Assembly (NCBI RefSeq): GCF_020687385.1
Contig: NZ_JAJEQM010000008.1
Span: 102,592 to 166,591, forward strand
Reading direction: 5' to 3'
DNA: 64,000 bases
Source of the DNA: Hominilimicola fabiformis
Lineage (GTDB): Bacteria; Bacillota; Clostridia; UBA1381
Shown here: in pieces, positions 24,524 to 34,500 of the stretch
Layout of the letters: each line of letters opens with the position of its first letter
Position numbering within the stretch: the stretch's first letter is position 1
The notes under the pieces: generated by a model
The model's input: only the letters and a program-made list of their open reading frames with translations
Database searches by the model: none
Told to the model about the DNA's origin: nothing
Position numbers and translations under genes: made by a program

Positions 24524-26905
24524 ATGAATTTACCTATGAGTTGGCTTAATGACTATATGGATATAGACGTTACGCCGAAAGAATATTCAGACAGACTTAC
24601 AATGACAGGCTCTAAAGTTGAGGGTTGGGAGAATATGGGCGAATCTGTTCAGAATGTAGTTGCGGGTAAGGTGCTTACCTGTGAAGATCACCCTGACAGT
24701 GACCATCTTCATGTGTGTACGGTTGACGCAGGAACAGGCGAGATTTTGCAGATTGTCTGCGGTGCACCGAACGTAAAAGCCGGTATAATCGTTCCCGTTG
24801 CACTTGTCGGTGCGGTACTTCCTGACGGAAAGATTAAAAAAGGCAAGCTTAGAGGCGTTGAATCTTACGGTATGCTTTGCTCACACGATGAACTTGGTAT
24901 AACAGAGGATATGCTTGGCTATGAGCCTGAATACGGTATTCTTATTCTTCCGGACGATACAAAAATCGGTACGGATATTAAGGATATATTCGGTATGAAT
25001 GAAACTGTCGTTGAATTTGAAATCACTTCAAACAGACCTGATTGTTTCAGCATAATCGGTCTTGCGCGTGAAACAGCGGCGTCATTTAATAAAAAGTTCA
25101 CTATTCCTGAAGTTAAGTTTAACGAAAACAGTGAAAATATCGCCGATACAATCAGCGTTGATGTACAGGACAAGGATAAGTGTAAGAGATACTGTGCAAG
25201 AATGGTTAAGAACGTTAAAATCGGTCCGTCACCGAGTTGGATGCAGGAAAGACTTCGTGCGTGCGGTGTAAGACCCATCAACAATATTGTCGATATAACA
25301 AACTATGTACTTCTTGAATATGGTCAGCCTATGCACGCATTTGATTTGAGAGATTTACAGGATAACAAAATTATCGTAAGACGTGCAAATGACGGTGAAG
25401 TTATAAAGACTCTTGATGAACAGGACAGAACACTTACTTCAAACGACCTTGTAATCGCAGACGGCGGCAGAGCTGTTGCTATTGCAGGTGTTATGGGCGG
25501 ATTTAACAGTGAAGTTAAGGACGATACAACAACTGTTATTTTTGAATCGGCTACATTTGACGGTGCGTCTGTAAGACTTACAGCACAAAGAGTCGGTCTT
25601 AGAACAGAATCATCATCAAGATATGAAAAGGGACTTGACTATAACAATACAGTTCCTGCCGTTGAAAGAGCGTGTCAGCTTGTAGAAGAACTTGGCTGCG
25701 GTGAAAATGTCGGCGGAATGATTGACGTTATGGGTAACGTAACAGATATGCAGCCGCTTGCTTTCAGACCTGATAAAATTAATGCGTTCCTTGGAACAGA
25801 CATTCCGACAGAGGATATGGTTAAGTATTTTGACGCACTTGAAATCAAGGTTGACCTTGACAAGATGACTGTAACTCCTCCGTCATTCAGACCTGACCTT
25901 GAAGGTGAGGCGGATATTGCGGAAGAAGTTGCACGTTTCTACGGTTACGATAAAATACCTGTAACACTTCTTTCGGGCGAGGCTACTTGCGGAATGAAAA
26001 CAGAACGTCAGCAGGTACAGGACAGAGTGAACGAACTTCTTACAGCACAAGGTATGTACGAAATTTACACATACACATTCACAAGTCCGTCAATATTCGA
26101 TAAACTGAATATTCCGAAAGACAGTGAAATGAGAAACGTTGTAAAAATTACAAATCCGCTTGGCGAGGACACATCGGTAATGCGTACAACTACTATCGCA
26201 AGTATGATGGATATATTGTCAAGAAACTATAATTACAGAAATCCGTCTGCCAAGTTGTTTGAAATAGGAAAGATATTTATTCCGACAACGGACGGTGAAC
26301 TTCCGAACGAACCTGTTAAAATCACAATGGGTATGTACGGCGATAACGTAGATTTCTATGACATTAAGGGTATATGCGAAACAATGTTTGCACAACTTAA
26401 CGTAAAGAATGTTAAGTATGAGGCCGTAACAGATAACCCGACATTCCACCCGGGAAGATGTGCAAAGATAAGTGCCGGCAATAAGGTAATCGGCATAATC
26501 GGTGAAATTCACCCGGCAGTAAGCAGAAAATACGGAATTGAAACTCCTGTATATATTGCCGAATTGGATTTTGAAAATGTATTCCTTAATATTAAGACTG
26601 ATATTAAGTTTAAGGAACTTCCTAAGTATCCTGCCGTAACTCGTGATATAGCAATGCTTGTTGATAAGACAGTTCCTGTTGCGGATATTGAAAATGTAAT
26701 CAAAAAGGCATCGGGTAAAATGCTTGAAAGCTTGCAGTTGTTTGACGTTTACGAGGGTAAACAGATACCTGAGGGCAAAAAGAGCGTTGCATACAGTGCT
26801 ATATACAGAAGCGCAGACAGAAGTTTGACAGGTGATGAAGTGCAGAAAGTATTTGATAAGGTTGTTAAAAATCTTGAAAATCAAATCGGTGCTCAATTAA
26901 GATAA
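24524..26905 (+). CDS. pheT: Phenylalanine--tRNA ligase beta subunit
   Basis: 793 residues, full length. An N-terminal tRNA-binding EMAP-like OB fold (about 40-150, VVAGKVLTCEDHPDSDHLHVCTVD) is followed by the B3/B4 editing domain, B5 (about 400-475), the catalytic-like core, and the C-terminal anticodon-binding fold (about 700-793, FKELPKYPAVTRDIAMLVDK). It pairs with PheS as an alpha2-beta2 enzyme. It starts 34 bp after pheS with GAAAGGAATG upstream, and ends before a strong terminator. Confidence 0.97.
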   Translation: MNLPMSWLNDYMDIDVTPKEYSDRLTMTGSKVEGWENMGESVQNVVAGKVLTCEDHPDSDHLHVCTVDAGTGEILQIVCGAPNVKAGIIVPVALVGAVLPDGKIKKGKLRGVESYGMLCSHDELGITEDMLGYEPEYGILILPDDTKIGTDIKDIFGMNETVVEFEITSNRPDCFSIIGLARETAASFNKKFTIPEVKFNENSENIADTISVDVQDKDKCKRYCARMVKNVKIGPSPSWMQERLRACGVRPINNIVDITNYVLLEYGQPMHAFDLRDLQDNKIIVRRANDGEVIKTLDEQDRTLTSNDLVIADGGRAVAIAGVMGGFNSEVKDDTTTVIFESATFDGASVRLTAQRVGLRTESSSRYEKGLDYNNTVPAVERACQLVEELGCGENVGGMIDVMGNVTDMQPLAFRPDKINAFLGTDIPTEDMVKYFDALEIKVDLDKMTVTPPSFRPDLEGEADIAEEVARFYGYDKIPVTLLSGEATCGMKTERQQVQDRVNELLTAQGMYEIYTYTFTSPSIFDKLNIPKDSEMRNVVKITNPLGEDTSVMRTTTIASMMDILSRNYNYRNPSAKLFEIGKIFIPTTDGELPNEPVKITMGMYGDNVDFYDIKGICETMFAQLNVKNVKYEAVTDNPTFHPGRCAKISAGNKVIGIIGEIHPAVSRKYGIETPVYIAELDFENVFLNIKTDIKFKELPKYPAVTRDIAMLVDKTVPVADIENVIKKASGKMLESLQLFDVYEGKQIPEGKKSVAYSAIYRSADRSLTGDEVQKVFDKVVKNLENQIGAQLR

Positions 26906-26912
26906 GATATAA

Positions 26913-26952
26913 AAAAACTGCATTTTGATTTTATTCAAAATGCAGTTTTTGT
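26913..26952 (+). terminator. Terminator after pheT
   Basis: A 16-bp stem (26913-26928 / 26935-26950) built around AACTGCATTTTGA, with a TTTTAT loop, ending in a T-rich tract. Just beyond it begins repeat copy B. Confidence 0.85.
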
Positions 26953-26959
26953 TATTTTG

Positions 26960-27171
26960 TAGACAAAACCGTTATGGTTTTGTCTGCTTTGTTTTTTGGA
27001 GTATGAGGTGCTAACCTCATTGAAAATCATTTCTGACGACATGTGCGGTAGAAATGGCTTAAAATCTCAAGTTTCGACTGTGGAGGAACTTTAGATTTTT
27101 TCACAAAAAATACTCAAAAATTACATCGCAAGAGGTGATTTTTGGGCTGGCGACATTATGTCGACAGCCTC
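26960..27171 (+). repeat. Dispersed hairpin-rich repeat, family 1, copy B
   Basis: The same six-module order as copies A and C, about 212 bp. Differences include several that keep pairing as G-T (for example the CAG/CTG to TAG/CTG change in the ATTTCT stem). It lies between the convergent pheT and the GDSL esterase gene, its right end 5 bp from the esterase stop codon. Confidence 0.85.
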
Positions 27172-27175
27172 TGTA

Positions 27176-28273
27176 TTAGATATTGGTGATGTCTTTGTCA
27201 AGGTCGGCAAGCTCGGACGCTTTCGGAACGTTGACAAGACCGATTGTTTTTAAGTGTTCGATTTCTTTTGAATTTTGCGGTTTGACACTTGAATCGTGTT
27301 TCGGCATTTCGACGTTAATCATATCTTTTTTGATTAAGTCTGCTATCGGCTGAACGTTGTTTTTAATCATTTCGTTTGCAACAAATCGTGCAACGATGTT
27401 GCCGCCGATGTCGTTTGTGTGGGTGTAATCGCGGTCAGTGCCGTTGCCCCAGAAATAATCCCAAGCTTTTACCGCTCCTGCTGCCTCAAAAAATTCGGTT
27501 GTGCGTGACCACAAGTCAATAAACGGTACATTCATTTCGTCACATACGTTTTTAACTGCTGTTCTGTAATCACCGAGCAAGTTAAGAAGTGTTCCGTCCT
27601 CTTGGAATATAATTCTGTTGATTGGTGAACATATTATCGGATTTGCACTTTTTTCGCGGACAAAGTTTACAAAATATTTTAAGTTCTCCGTGTATCCGCC
27701 GAACGCGTCAAGAGTATCTATTTTTTGGTCGTTGTGACCGAACTCGATAATCAGGAAATCACCCTTTTTGATTTTGTCTTTGAATGCGGTGAAATTCACA
27801 TTTTTAAAATCTTCGGTTGTAGAACCTGATTGAGCGTGGTTTTCAACCGCAATGCCCGTGTTAAAAAATTGCGGAAACATTTGACCCCAACCGCAGTATG
27901 TAGAGGTAGCGTTGTACGGATATTCGGCAGGCTGGTCTGTGACGGTTGAGTCACCGGCGATGTAAACTGTCGGAATATTGACAGGCGATACTGCGGAAAG
28001 TGCGGTAAAATCACCGTCGCACATAATATCAATTTCAACTCCGTTTACGTTTGTGTAATCTTCGTTGTTTTTGTGGTAGTCACATACGCTGACGTTGAAA
28101 GTAATGTCTGTGCTTTCTCCTTTGCCAAGATTTATATCTTGTGCCATAAAACGGCGTGACTGCGAAAGTATTGTGAAAACAATATCTTCGTGTGCGGTAA
28201 CTGTGACAGTTACTTCATAAGTACCGTTGGGTACGGATGTTGAAATATGCAGTGGTTCTTTTTCGTAATTCAT
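27176..28273 (-). CDS. GDSL-type acetylesterase (rhamnogalacturonan acetylesterase-like, CE12 type), no signal peptide
   Basis: 365 residues. An N-terminal beta-sandwich-like region (about 1-95) precedes an SGNH hydrolase domain with block I IAGDSTVT (nucleophile Ser109), block III FGHND (Asn181) and block V DYTH (Asp282, His285). This matches the YesT/RgaE group that removes acetyl esters from pectic oligosaccharides. No signal peptide is present, so it should act in the cytoplasm on imported fragments. It follows fbp by 21 bp on the same strand. A secreted relative is encoded at 31534-35643. Confidence 0.85.
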   Translation of the reverse strand: MNYEKEPLHISTSVPNGTYEVTVTVTAHEDIVFTILSQSRRFMAQDINLGKGESTDITFNVSVCDYHKNNEDYTNVNGVEIDIMCDGDFTALSAVSPVNIPTVYIAGDSTVTDQPAEYPYNATSTYCGWGQMFPQFFNTGIAVENHAQSGSTTEDFKNVNFTAFKDKIKKGDFLIIEFGHNDQKIDTLDAFGGYTENLKYFVNFVREKSANPIICSPINRIIFQEDGTLLNLLGDYRTAVKNVCDEMNVPFIDLWSRTTEFFEAAGAVKAWDYFWGNGTDRDYTHTNDIGGNIVARFVANEMIKNNVQPIADLIKKDMINVEMPKHDSSVKPQNSKEIEHLKTIGLVNVPKASELADLDKDITNI

Positions 28274-28294
28274 TTGTGGATTTCCTCTCTTTAT

Positions 28295-30256
28295 TTAATG
28301 TGTTTTTATTTTTCCTTTTAAATATGCGTCAACAAGTGCTTTTAAGTCGGTGATTTTTTTCGATAACGATTTACCCGCGTCAGTGTCCTCAACAAGTAAA
28401 CGATTCGGAGCAAGTTCAACAACGTCAAGCGTTGAGTGAATATCTTTTTCTTCTTTTATGGCACTTTCGATAGATTCAAATGCGTCATGCGCACTTAAAA
28501 GCAAACCGTGTGAATTGAACAGCAATGTGTAACCCGCAAGTCCGGTAACTTTCTGATATGCCTTTGAAAGACCTCCGTCTATGACTAAAAGTTTGCCGTT
28601 TGATTTAATCGGGCTTTCGCCTTTTTTTATTTTTACGGGAACATGGCCGTTTATAATATGAGAAAAATTGTTCGGGTCAATTCCGAACTCGCATAAAATT
28701 TTGTTGCATACGCTCGGTTTTTCGATAAGGTGATAATATTCGTCTTTAATTTCCACCCATGTACTTTCATCATCAATAAAATATCGTTCAAACGAAGTCA
28801 TTTTATTTTTGCCGTAAACAGGGGAGTAGCAACCGCACCATAAAAACCACAGAAAATCTTTGCCGTATTCTTTTTCTTCGGAACCGTTTTTGGCAAAATA
28901 ACCGTCACGTGCAAGCTGTTCGGCTTTGTCCATGAGCGATTTGCCGCTTACCGTTTCACCGAAAAGTGTAACTTCCGTAAAAGTACCGTCACTGTTCATC
29001 GGTATACAGCCGTGATACAACAAATTGTTGTTGAATGTCAGATATATACTGCCTTTTTCGTATAAGAATTTGACGTGATTTTGAAGTTTTTCACTGCGTA
29101 AAAACGATGAACGCAATAAATTCATAAGCTCTTTTTCGGCGTCTGTAAGTTCAAACGGATTTTCGGGATTGATTGTAGGGAAGTTGGTATCTTTCAACTT
29201 GTATTCTTTGCCCTCAAGCATAATTGTTCCGTTTTCGTAATTGATTTTGTCAAGCATAAGGTGGTTGTCCATATTAAATTCAGGGTGACGTTTTATAATT
29301 TGTCCTTCTAACTTAAACTGAATTACAGATATAGCTTTATGTACCTTCGCCCAAAAGTTTTCGTCATGCTGAGAAATATAAACCATATTCGGATTTCGAG
29401 GTATAAAGCATTCGCACGGATCGTCCGCATAAGTTTCAAGTGCAAATACCGTAAGCGGACGCATATTAATTCCGTAACCGTCCTCAAGACAGTCAAAGTT
29501 TGAATACTTGGTGGAAATAGCAAGCACATTTGCAATACAAGCCAAACTACCCGCAGCGGCACCCATCCACTGAACATCATGGTTGCCCCATTGAATATCG
29601 ACACTGTGGTACTTCGTCAGTGTGTCAAGAATTATATCGGCTCGCGGACCACGGTCAAAAATATCGCCTATAATATGCAGACGACCGATTGCAAGCGTTT
29701 GGATAAGCGTTGAAATTTTCACAATAAAATCATCGGCTTGTCCGAGTTCAACGATTGTTGAAATAGATTCGTTATAATATGTTTCCTTGTCCGAGCCGTA
29801 ATCGGTATTTGCGTGTATAAGTTCATCTATTGTACTGCCGAAAGCCTCCGGCAAAAATTCTCTGATTTTTGCACGTGTGTATTTTGATGCAACAACGCGA
29901 CATATTTCTATAAGGCGATATAAAGTGATTTTGTACCAATCGTTAATATCGTCCACTTCGTCCTTGATATATTCAAGTTTTTGCTCCGGATAATAAATAA
30001 GAGTGGCGAGAACTTGTCTGTCACGTTCGGACAACGTACGACCGTAAATTTGCGTAATCTTGTCCTTGATTACACCGGAGGCATTTTTTAATATGTGCAA
30101 AAAAGATTCGTATTCACCGTGAATATCACTCATAAAATGCTCTGTAAGTTTCGGCAGTTTTTGCCTTGACTGCAATCGAATGATTTCGGTTGACGCGGCT
30201 TTAACTGTCGGATACTGCTGTGAAAGCAGTGTCAGATAATCAATATCGTAGCTCAT
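28295..30256 (-). CDS. fbp: Fructose-1,6-bisphosphatase, class III (Firmicute type)
   Basis: 653 residues, the usual size of the large Firmicute Fbp, unrelated to the short class I enzyme. It has the metallophosphatase signatures MSDIHGEYESF, GDIFDRGPRAD and QWGNHDVQWMGAAAG. It converts fructose 1,6-bisphosphate to fructose 6-phosphate in gluconeogenesis. With pckG at 50.9 kb, this covers both irreversible gluconeogenic steps. It lies 48 bp after azlD; a separate promoter in that gap was not convincing. Confidence 0.95.
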   Translation of the reverse strand: MSYDIDYLTLLSQQYPTVKAASTEIIRLQSRQKLPKLTEHFMSDIHGEYESFLHILKNASGVIKDKITQIYGRTLSERDRQVLATLIYYPEQKLEYIKDEVDDINDWYKITLYRLIEICRVVASKYTRAKIREFLPEAFGSTIDELIHANTDYGSDKETYYNESISTIVELGQADDFIVKISTLIQTLAIGRLHIIGDIFDRGPRADIILDTLTKYHSVDIQWGNHDVQWMGAAAGSLACIANVLAISTKYSNFDCLEDGYGINMRPLTVFALETYADDPCECFIPRNPNMVYISQHDENFWAKVHKAISVIQFKLEGQIIKRHPEFNMDNHLMLDKINYENGTIMLEGKEYKLKDTNFPTINPENPFELTDAEKELMNLLRSSFLRSEKLQNHVKFLYEKGSIYLTFNNNLLYHGCIPMNSDGTFTEVTLFGETVSGKSLMDKAEQLARDGYFAKNGSEEKEYGKDFLWFLWCGCYSPVYGKNKMTSFERYFIDDESTWVEIKDEYYHLIEKPSVCNKILCEFGIDPNNFSHIINGHVPVKIKKGESPIKSNGKLLVIDGGLSKAYQKVTGLAGYTLLFNSHGLLLSAHDAFESIESAIKEEKDIHSTLDVVELAPNRLLVEDTDAGKSLSKKITDLKALVDAYLKGKIKTH

Positions 30257-30304
30257 AACATCCGTTCCTTTCTGATAATATAATATGTAAATTTCGGTAG
30301 TATA

Positions 30305-30604
30305 TTACACAAAAAATACGCTTACAAATGCAATTACAACAGACGTAACAGCGGCAGCCATAAGCCCCTTGTCGAAAAAGGCCATAAGCATAGCACCGAC
30401 CAAACCGAGCGAGGCGGAGAAAACCGAGCCTGTCGAGAAAAATATAGCCGGAAACGTCATAGCACCGAGTACGGCATACGGTATGTAATATAAAAACGAT
30501 TTAAGCCATTTTGATTTTATTTCTTTTCTGAAAAGCGTTATAGGCAACGCACGAATTATGTACGTCACTATTGCCATAACTGCCATTAAAGCAATCATTT
30601 TCAT
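30305..30604 (-). CDS. azlD: AzlD-family branched-chain amino acid exporter subunit
   Basis: 99 residues, almost entirely hydrophobic with about four membrane segments, starting MKMIALMAVMAIVTYIIRALPITLF. The small AzlD subunit works with AzlC in branched-chain amino acid export. Its start overlaps the azlC stop by 4 bp. Confidence 0.88.
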   Translation of the reverse strand: MKMIALMAVMAIVTYIIRALPITLFRKEIKSKWLKSFLYYIPYAVLGAMTFPAIFFSTGSVFSASLGLVGAMLMAFFDKGLMAAAVTSVVIAFVSVFFV

Positions 30605-31302
30605 TTTTCGCCCTCCTCATTGTGCGGAAAAAACGTCGCACCGAATGCCGATGCCAACACTGCCGTTATGATAACAGCCCAGCCCGATGATATAAAAGGA
30701 AGTGCGAAATACAGAACGCAACTCAATATAACTGCGGCGATAAGTACAAAAAGTACGTTTTTATCTCTCCTTGACGCAGGGATAATTATTGCGATAAACA
30801 TTGCGTATAATGTTATTCCCATTGCGTCCGCAAGTGATGTCGGCAGCAGATTGTTTATAAAAGCACCGAGCACTGTGCCGAGTGTCCAGCCGATGTACGG
30901 TATTGCAATCAGTCCGAGCATAAACGGAAATGTAATGGCAATCGGTGTTGTTGACGCAACGGCGAATACTTCGTCTGTTATGCCGAATGCTGTTATAAGC
31001 CGTTTTGCAAGCGACATTTTACCGATTTTTTGTGACAGGGAAAGCGACATAAGCATATATCGAAGATTTATCACAAACGTTGTAATTGTCATTTCCCACA
31101 TACCGCCGGCGGCGGAAATTATGTTCATACCGGCAAATTGTCCGGCGGAAGTAAGGTTAGTCATTGAAATTACTATTGCCGCCCAAGCAGGTATTCCGTT
31201 TTGTACGGCAAGCATACCGAATGAAAATGAAACGGGTATGTATCCGAGTGCAATAGGCATACCGAGCCTTGCACCTTTTAAAAATTGTGTTGCTTTACTC
31301 AA
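30601..31302 (-). CDS. azlC: AzlC-family branched-chain amino acid permease
   Basis: 233 residues with 6-7 membrane segments. The N-terminal FLKGARLGMPIALGYIPVSFSFGMLA and the SAGQFAGMN motif are characteristic of AzlC. The start is TTG at 31302 with GGAGTG about 10 nt upstream. Coupled to azlD by overlap; substrate range beyond branched-chain amino acids or analogues is not known from sequence. Confidence 0.9.
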   Translation of the reverse strand: MSKATQFLKGARLGMPIALGYIPVSFSFGMLAVQNGIPAWAAIVISMTNLTSAGQFAGMNIISAAGGMWEMTITTFVINLRYMLMSLSLSQKIGKMSLAKRLITAFGITDEVFAVASTTPIAITFPFMLGLIAIPYIGWTLGTVLGAFINNLLPTSLADAMGITLYAMFIAIIIPASRRDKNVLFVLIAAVILSCVLYFALPFISSGWAVIITAVLASAFGATFFPHNEEGEK

Positions 31303-31338
31303 AATATTTTATCACTCCGAATTGTTTTATTACTTATT

Positions 31339-31367
31339 ATTATAAGGGAAAAACGATATAAAATCAA
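31339..31367 (-). promoter_or_regulatory. Promoter of azlCD (possibly reading into fbp)
   Basis: On the - strand: TTGATT (31367-31362), 17-bp spacer, TATAAT (31344-31339). Confidence 0.7.
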
Positions 31368-31438
31368 TATCTTATAAAAATATAGGTAACAAATAATGTT
31401 TAAAAATCAGTGATAATATTTTAGTCGTAGAAATACTC

Positions 31439-31467
31439 TTGAAAAAAAATAGTAAATAGTATATAAT
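31439..31467 (+). promoter_or_regulatory. Promoter of the giant secreted esterase gene
   Basis: TTGAAA (31439-31444), 17-bp spacer, TATAAT (31462-31467). Confidence 0.75.
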
Positions 31468-31533
31468 ATAGCTATCATGTTATATTGTACGGTGGTGTGC
31501 CGTATAAAATTAATAAAGAGAGGGAGAGATTAC

Positions 31534-34500
31534 ATGAATAACAAAAAGAAACTATTGTCAATCATTACAGCTTTGGCAATAACATCGTCTGTATTCACAG
31601 GCTTTGCAGTAACGGCAAGTGCCACGGAAACACCGATTGTTTCATATACGTTTGATGAAACATCAGATGCTGCTTGGAAAATCTCAGGAACTAATGCAGG
31701 CGTTTTTACCAATGAAATTGTATCTGATGATGCAAGTGCCGAAACAAAATGGGACAGCAAGTATTATAAAATTGCAACAACCAAGGCAGAAAGCGGCGGA
31801 AGAACGGCAAGCGTGAAAATTCCTGCCACAATACCGGGAGGAACTGATGTTGTAAAATTGGATTTTGACTGGTATTCAGGCAGCGGCGGTACAAATAACA
31901 GCAGCGATATGATTTTCAGAGATTCAAGCGAAAAGGATATATTCAAAATTTCTGATGTGGTATCATCTAAAGATATTGCATTTAACGGTACTGAATTGAA
32001 AAATTCAGAAGGTGCAGCACTTGCAAACTTCAAGTGGTATAAAGTTTCTGCGGTTTTGGACTTCGAAACACATACCGTTCTAAGCATAAGCTTTACCGAA
32101 AACGGACAGACATCTCCGTCGGCAATTGTTAAATCTGAAAAGTTTATAGACCAATCTGCTTCAGACGTGGCAAATGTCGGAATTGTACTTAACAGAAAAA
32201 CAAATATAACTGCGGATATGCGTCTTGATAACTTTACGGCAACTAGGCTTGTTGATGAGTACTATAAGGTTACTTTAACAGTCAAGGACAGTGCCGGAAA
32301 TGCGGTTAAAGATGCAAATGTAACTTTGGACGGTCACAAATATGTGACAGATGCAACCGGTCAAATCGAAACAAAGCTTGCTAACGGCGAGTATAAATAT
32401 ACTGTTTCAAAGGCAGGTTATGAAGCTACTGTCGGAAAAGACGACGATGCAACCGGAACTGTAACGGTTAACGGAAATGCCGTAGCAACAAATATTACAT
32501 ATTCTCCGAAAAGCTATGTTGCTGTACCTGATAAAGTTACAATATCAGGCGGACAATCTTGTATGGTAGCGCCGACTACAGCAGAATCGTTTACAAGTGC
32601 TGCATTTACTGTGGCTGTAACAGACCAAGAAGATGTTGCTATTGAAGATGCCGATATTAGTTGGACAATAGTACCTACAGGCAGTGAAACAGCTGACTCA
32701 AAGGTTACAATAGCAAACGGTGTCGTATCTGTAGCAAAAGGATTTGACGCAGGCGAAAACCATGTAAAGAAGTTTACAGTTACAGCAACTGCAACAAAAA
32801 ATAATGAAAGCAAGAGCGCAACAACTGAAATAACTGTTTCTGATTATTTATTCTATGAATCAGGTGTCGGCGGTTCAAGTTATGGCGAAACAGAACATCA
32901 TACAGTAGGTGGCGGTGACTATATAACAACCGGCTCAACAAAAAATTTGGAAAATACAATTACATTCCCTGAAAAAATCGAATTTAAACCGGGAACAGCT
33001 CAATTGGTTTCATTTATGACAACAATGAATACTAAGGTTTACACATTCCAAAGAAGTGTAAAATTGGCTACAGCAGAAGGTACTGATTTGGTTACTTTGG
33101 ATTATGTAAATTTGGACATCGGTACAAACGCAGCATGGAGTTCTACAACTTCTACATTGGGTACAACTTTAGGTTCTATTCCTGCTGTAGACAAATGGCA
33201 GAAAGTAACAGTGCTATTTAAGACTAATACTAACGGAGTGACTAAAGCTATTGCCACTGTAGGCGATACAGAAACCGATTTGGGAAAAATCACGGGACAA
33301 GATTTAGGCGAAATTAAGTTGAAAGTCGGCGATTGCGGCGGCGGTACAGACAGATACGTTGCACTAAAAGATATTGCTGTTTCTCAAATCGATGTAACCG
33401 GCATGAGTATTGACGGTGCTACAGAATTTTCAACAGTAAAGGGACATACCGTAACAAAGGAATATTCTGTAGACGCAATGGTAGTTGATGACGGAGAAAC
33501 ATTCACTTGGGAAACAACAATTCCTGGTGCTACAATTACTCCTGACTCACAAAACTCACAAAAAGCTACACTGACAGTTCCGGGTACAACAGTAAACGGA
33601 GGAACAATAAAAGTAACAAGCAGTGAGGGTGCGGCAAAAACAGCTACACTAAAAGTTAATGTTGAAAAAGCTAAGGTTAAATCAGCTACAATAAACGGCA
33701 GTCAAACAATAGATAAATCAAATACTACATCAAAATACACAGTAACAAACGTAATCGACCAATTTAACAATGACATAACAGAGCTTGTAACACCTAAGTG
33801 GTCACTTTCAAACGTAGGTCATGCAGATGAAAAGGTTACATTCAATGTAACGGCAGAAGAAGCTAAAAACATAACAATTGTTAAAGCAAAGTATGACGAA
33901 GAAGGTGTATTAACTGGAGTTACAACAGAAAATAAAGCTTTGACAGAAGGTTCAAACGAAGTTGCGGTTACAGGCTTGGCAGGAACAAAAGTTATGCTTT
34001 GGGATTCATTAAAGAATATGAAGCCTATCAGCAATGAAGTAAAAACTATACCTTCAGCAAACGTAGAAACAGCTGAAATAGGTGCAGATACGGGTGATCT
34101 TGCAGTAAATGATAACGGTGACATAATTGTTGTAGCAACTATACTTGATTCAGCAATTGAATATCCGGTAAGCGTTGGCGAATTTTCAAAGGTTGTTGAA
34201 AATCCTGAAGCAGGTGACATTGATGTTTCAGACATAGTAAGCTACGGTGCAACTACTTATACAGTAACACTTGAAGACGGAACAACATTGGAAAAGACAG
34301 CCGAAGATAATAAAATTACACTAACCGAGCATGATTTAAAGTCAACAGATAAGATTGAAATTGTACCTAATTATAAATTTAATTTGGGTAGCTCAACTGT
34401 TGACGGTTATGTAACAGCAAATGTAACAAAGAGCAACGGATACGGATTTACAAAAGAACCTACAGTTGTAACAAGTACAATTGAGGGTGCTAAACCGGTT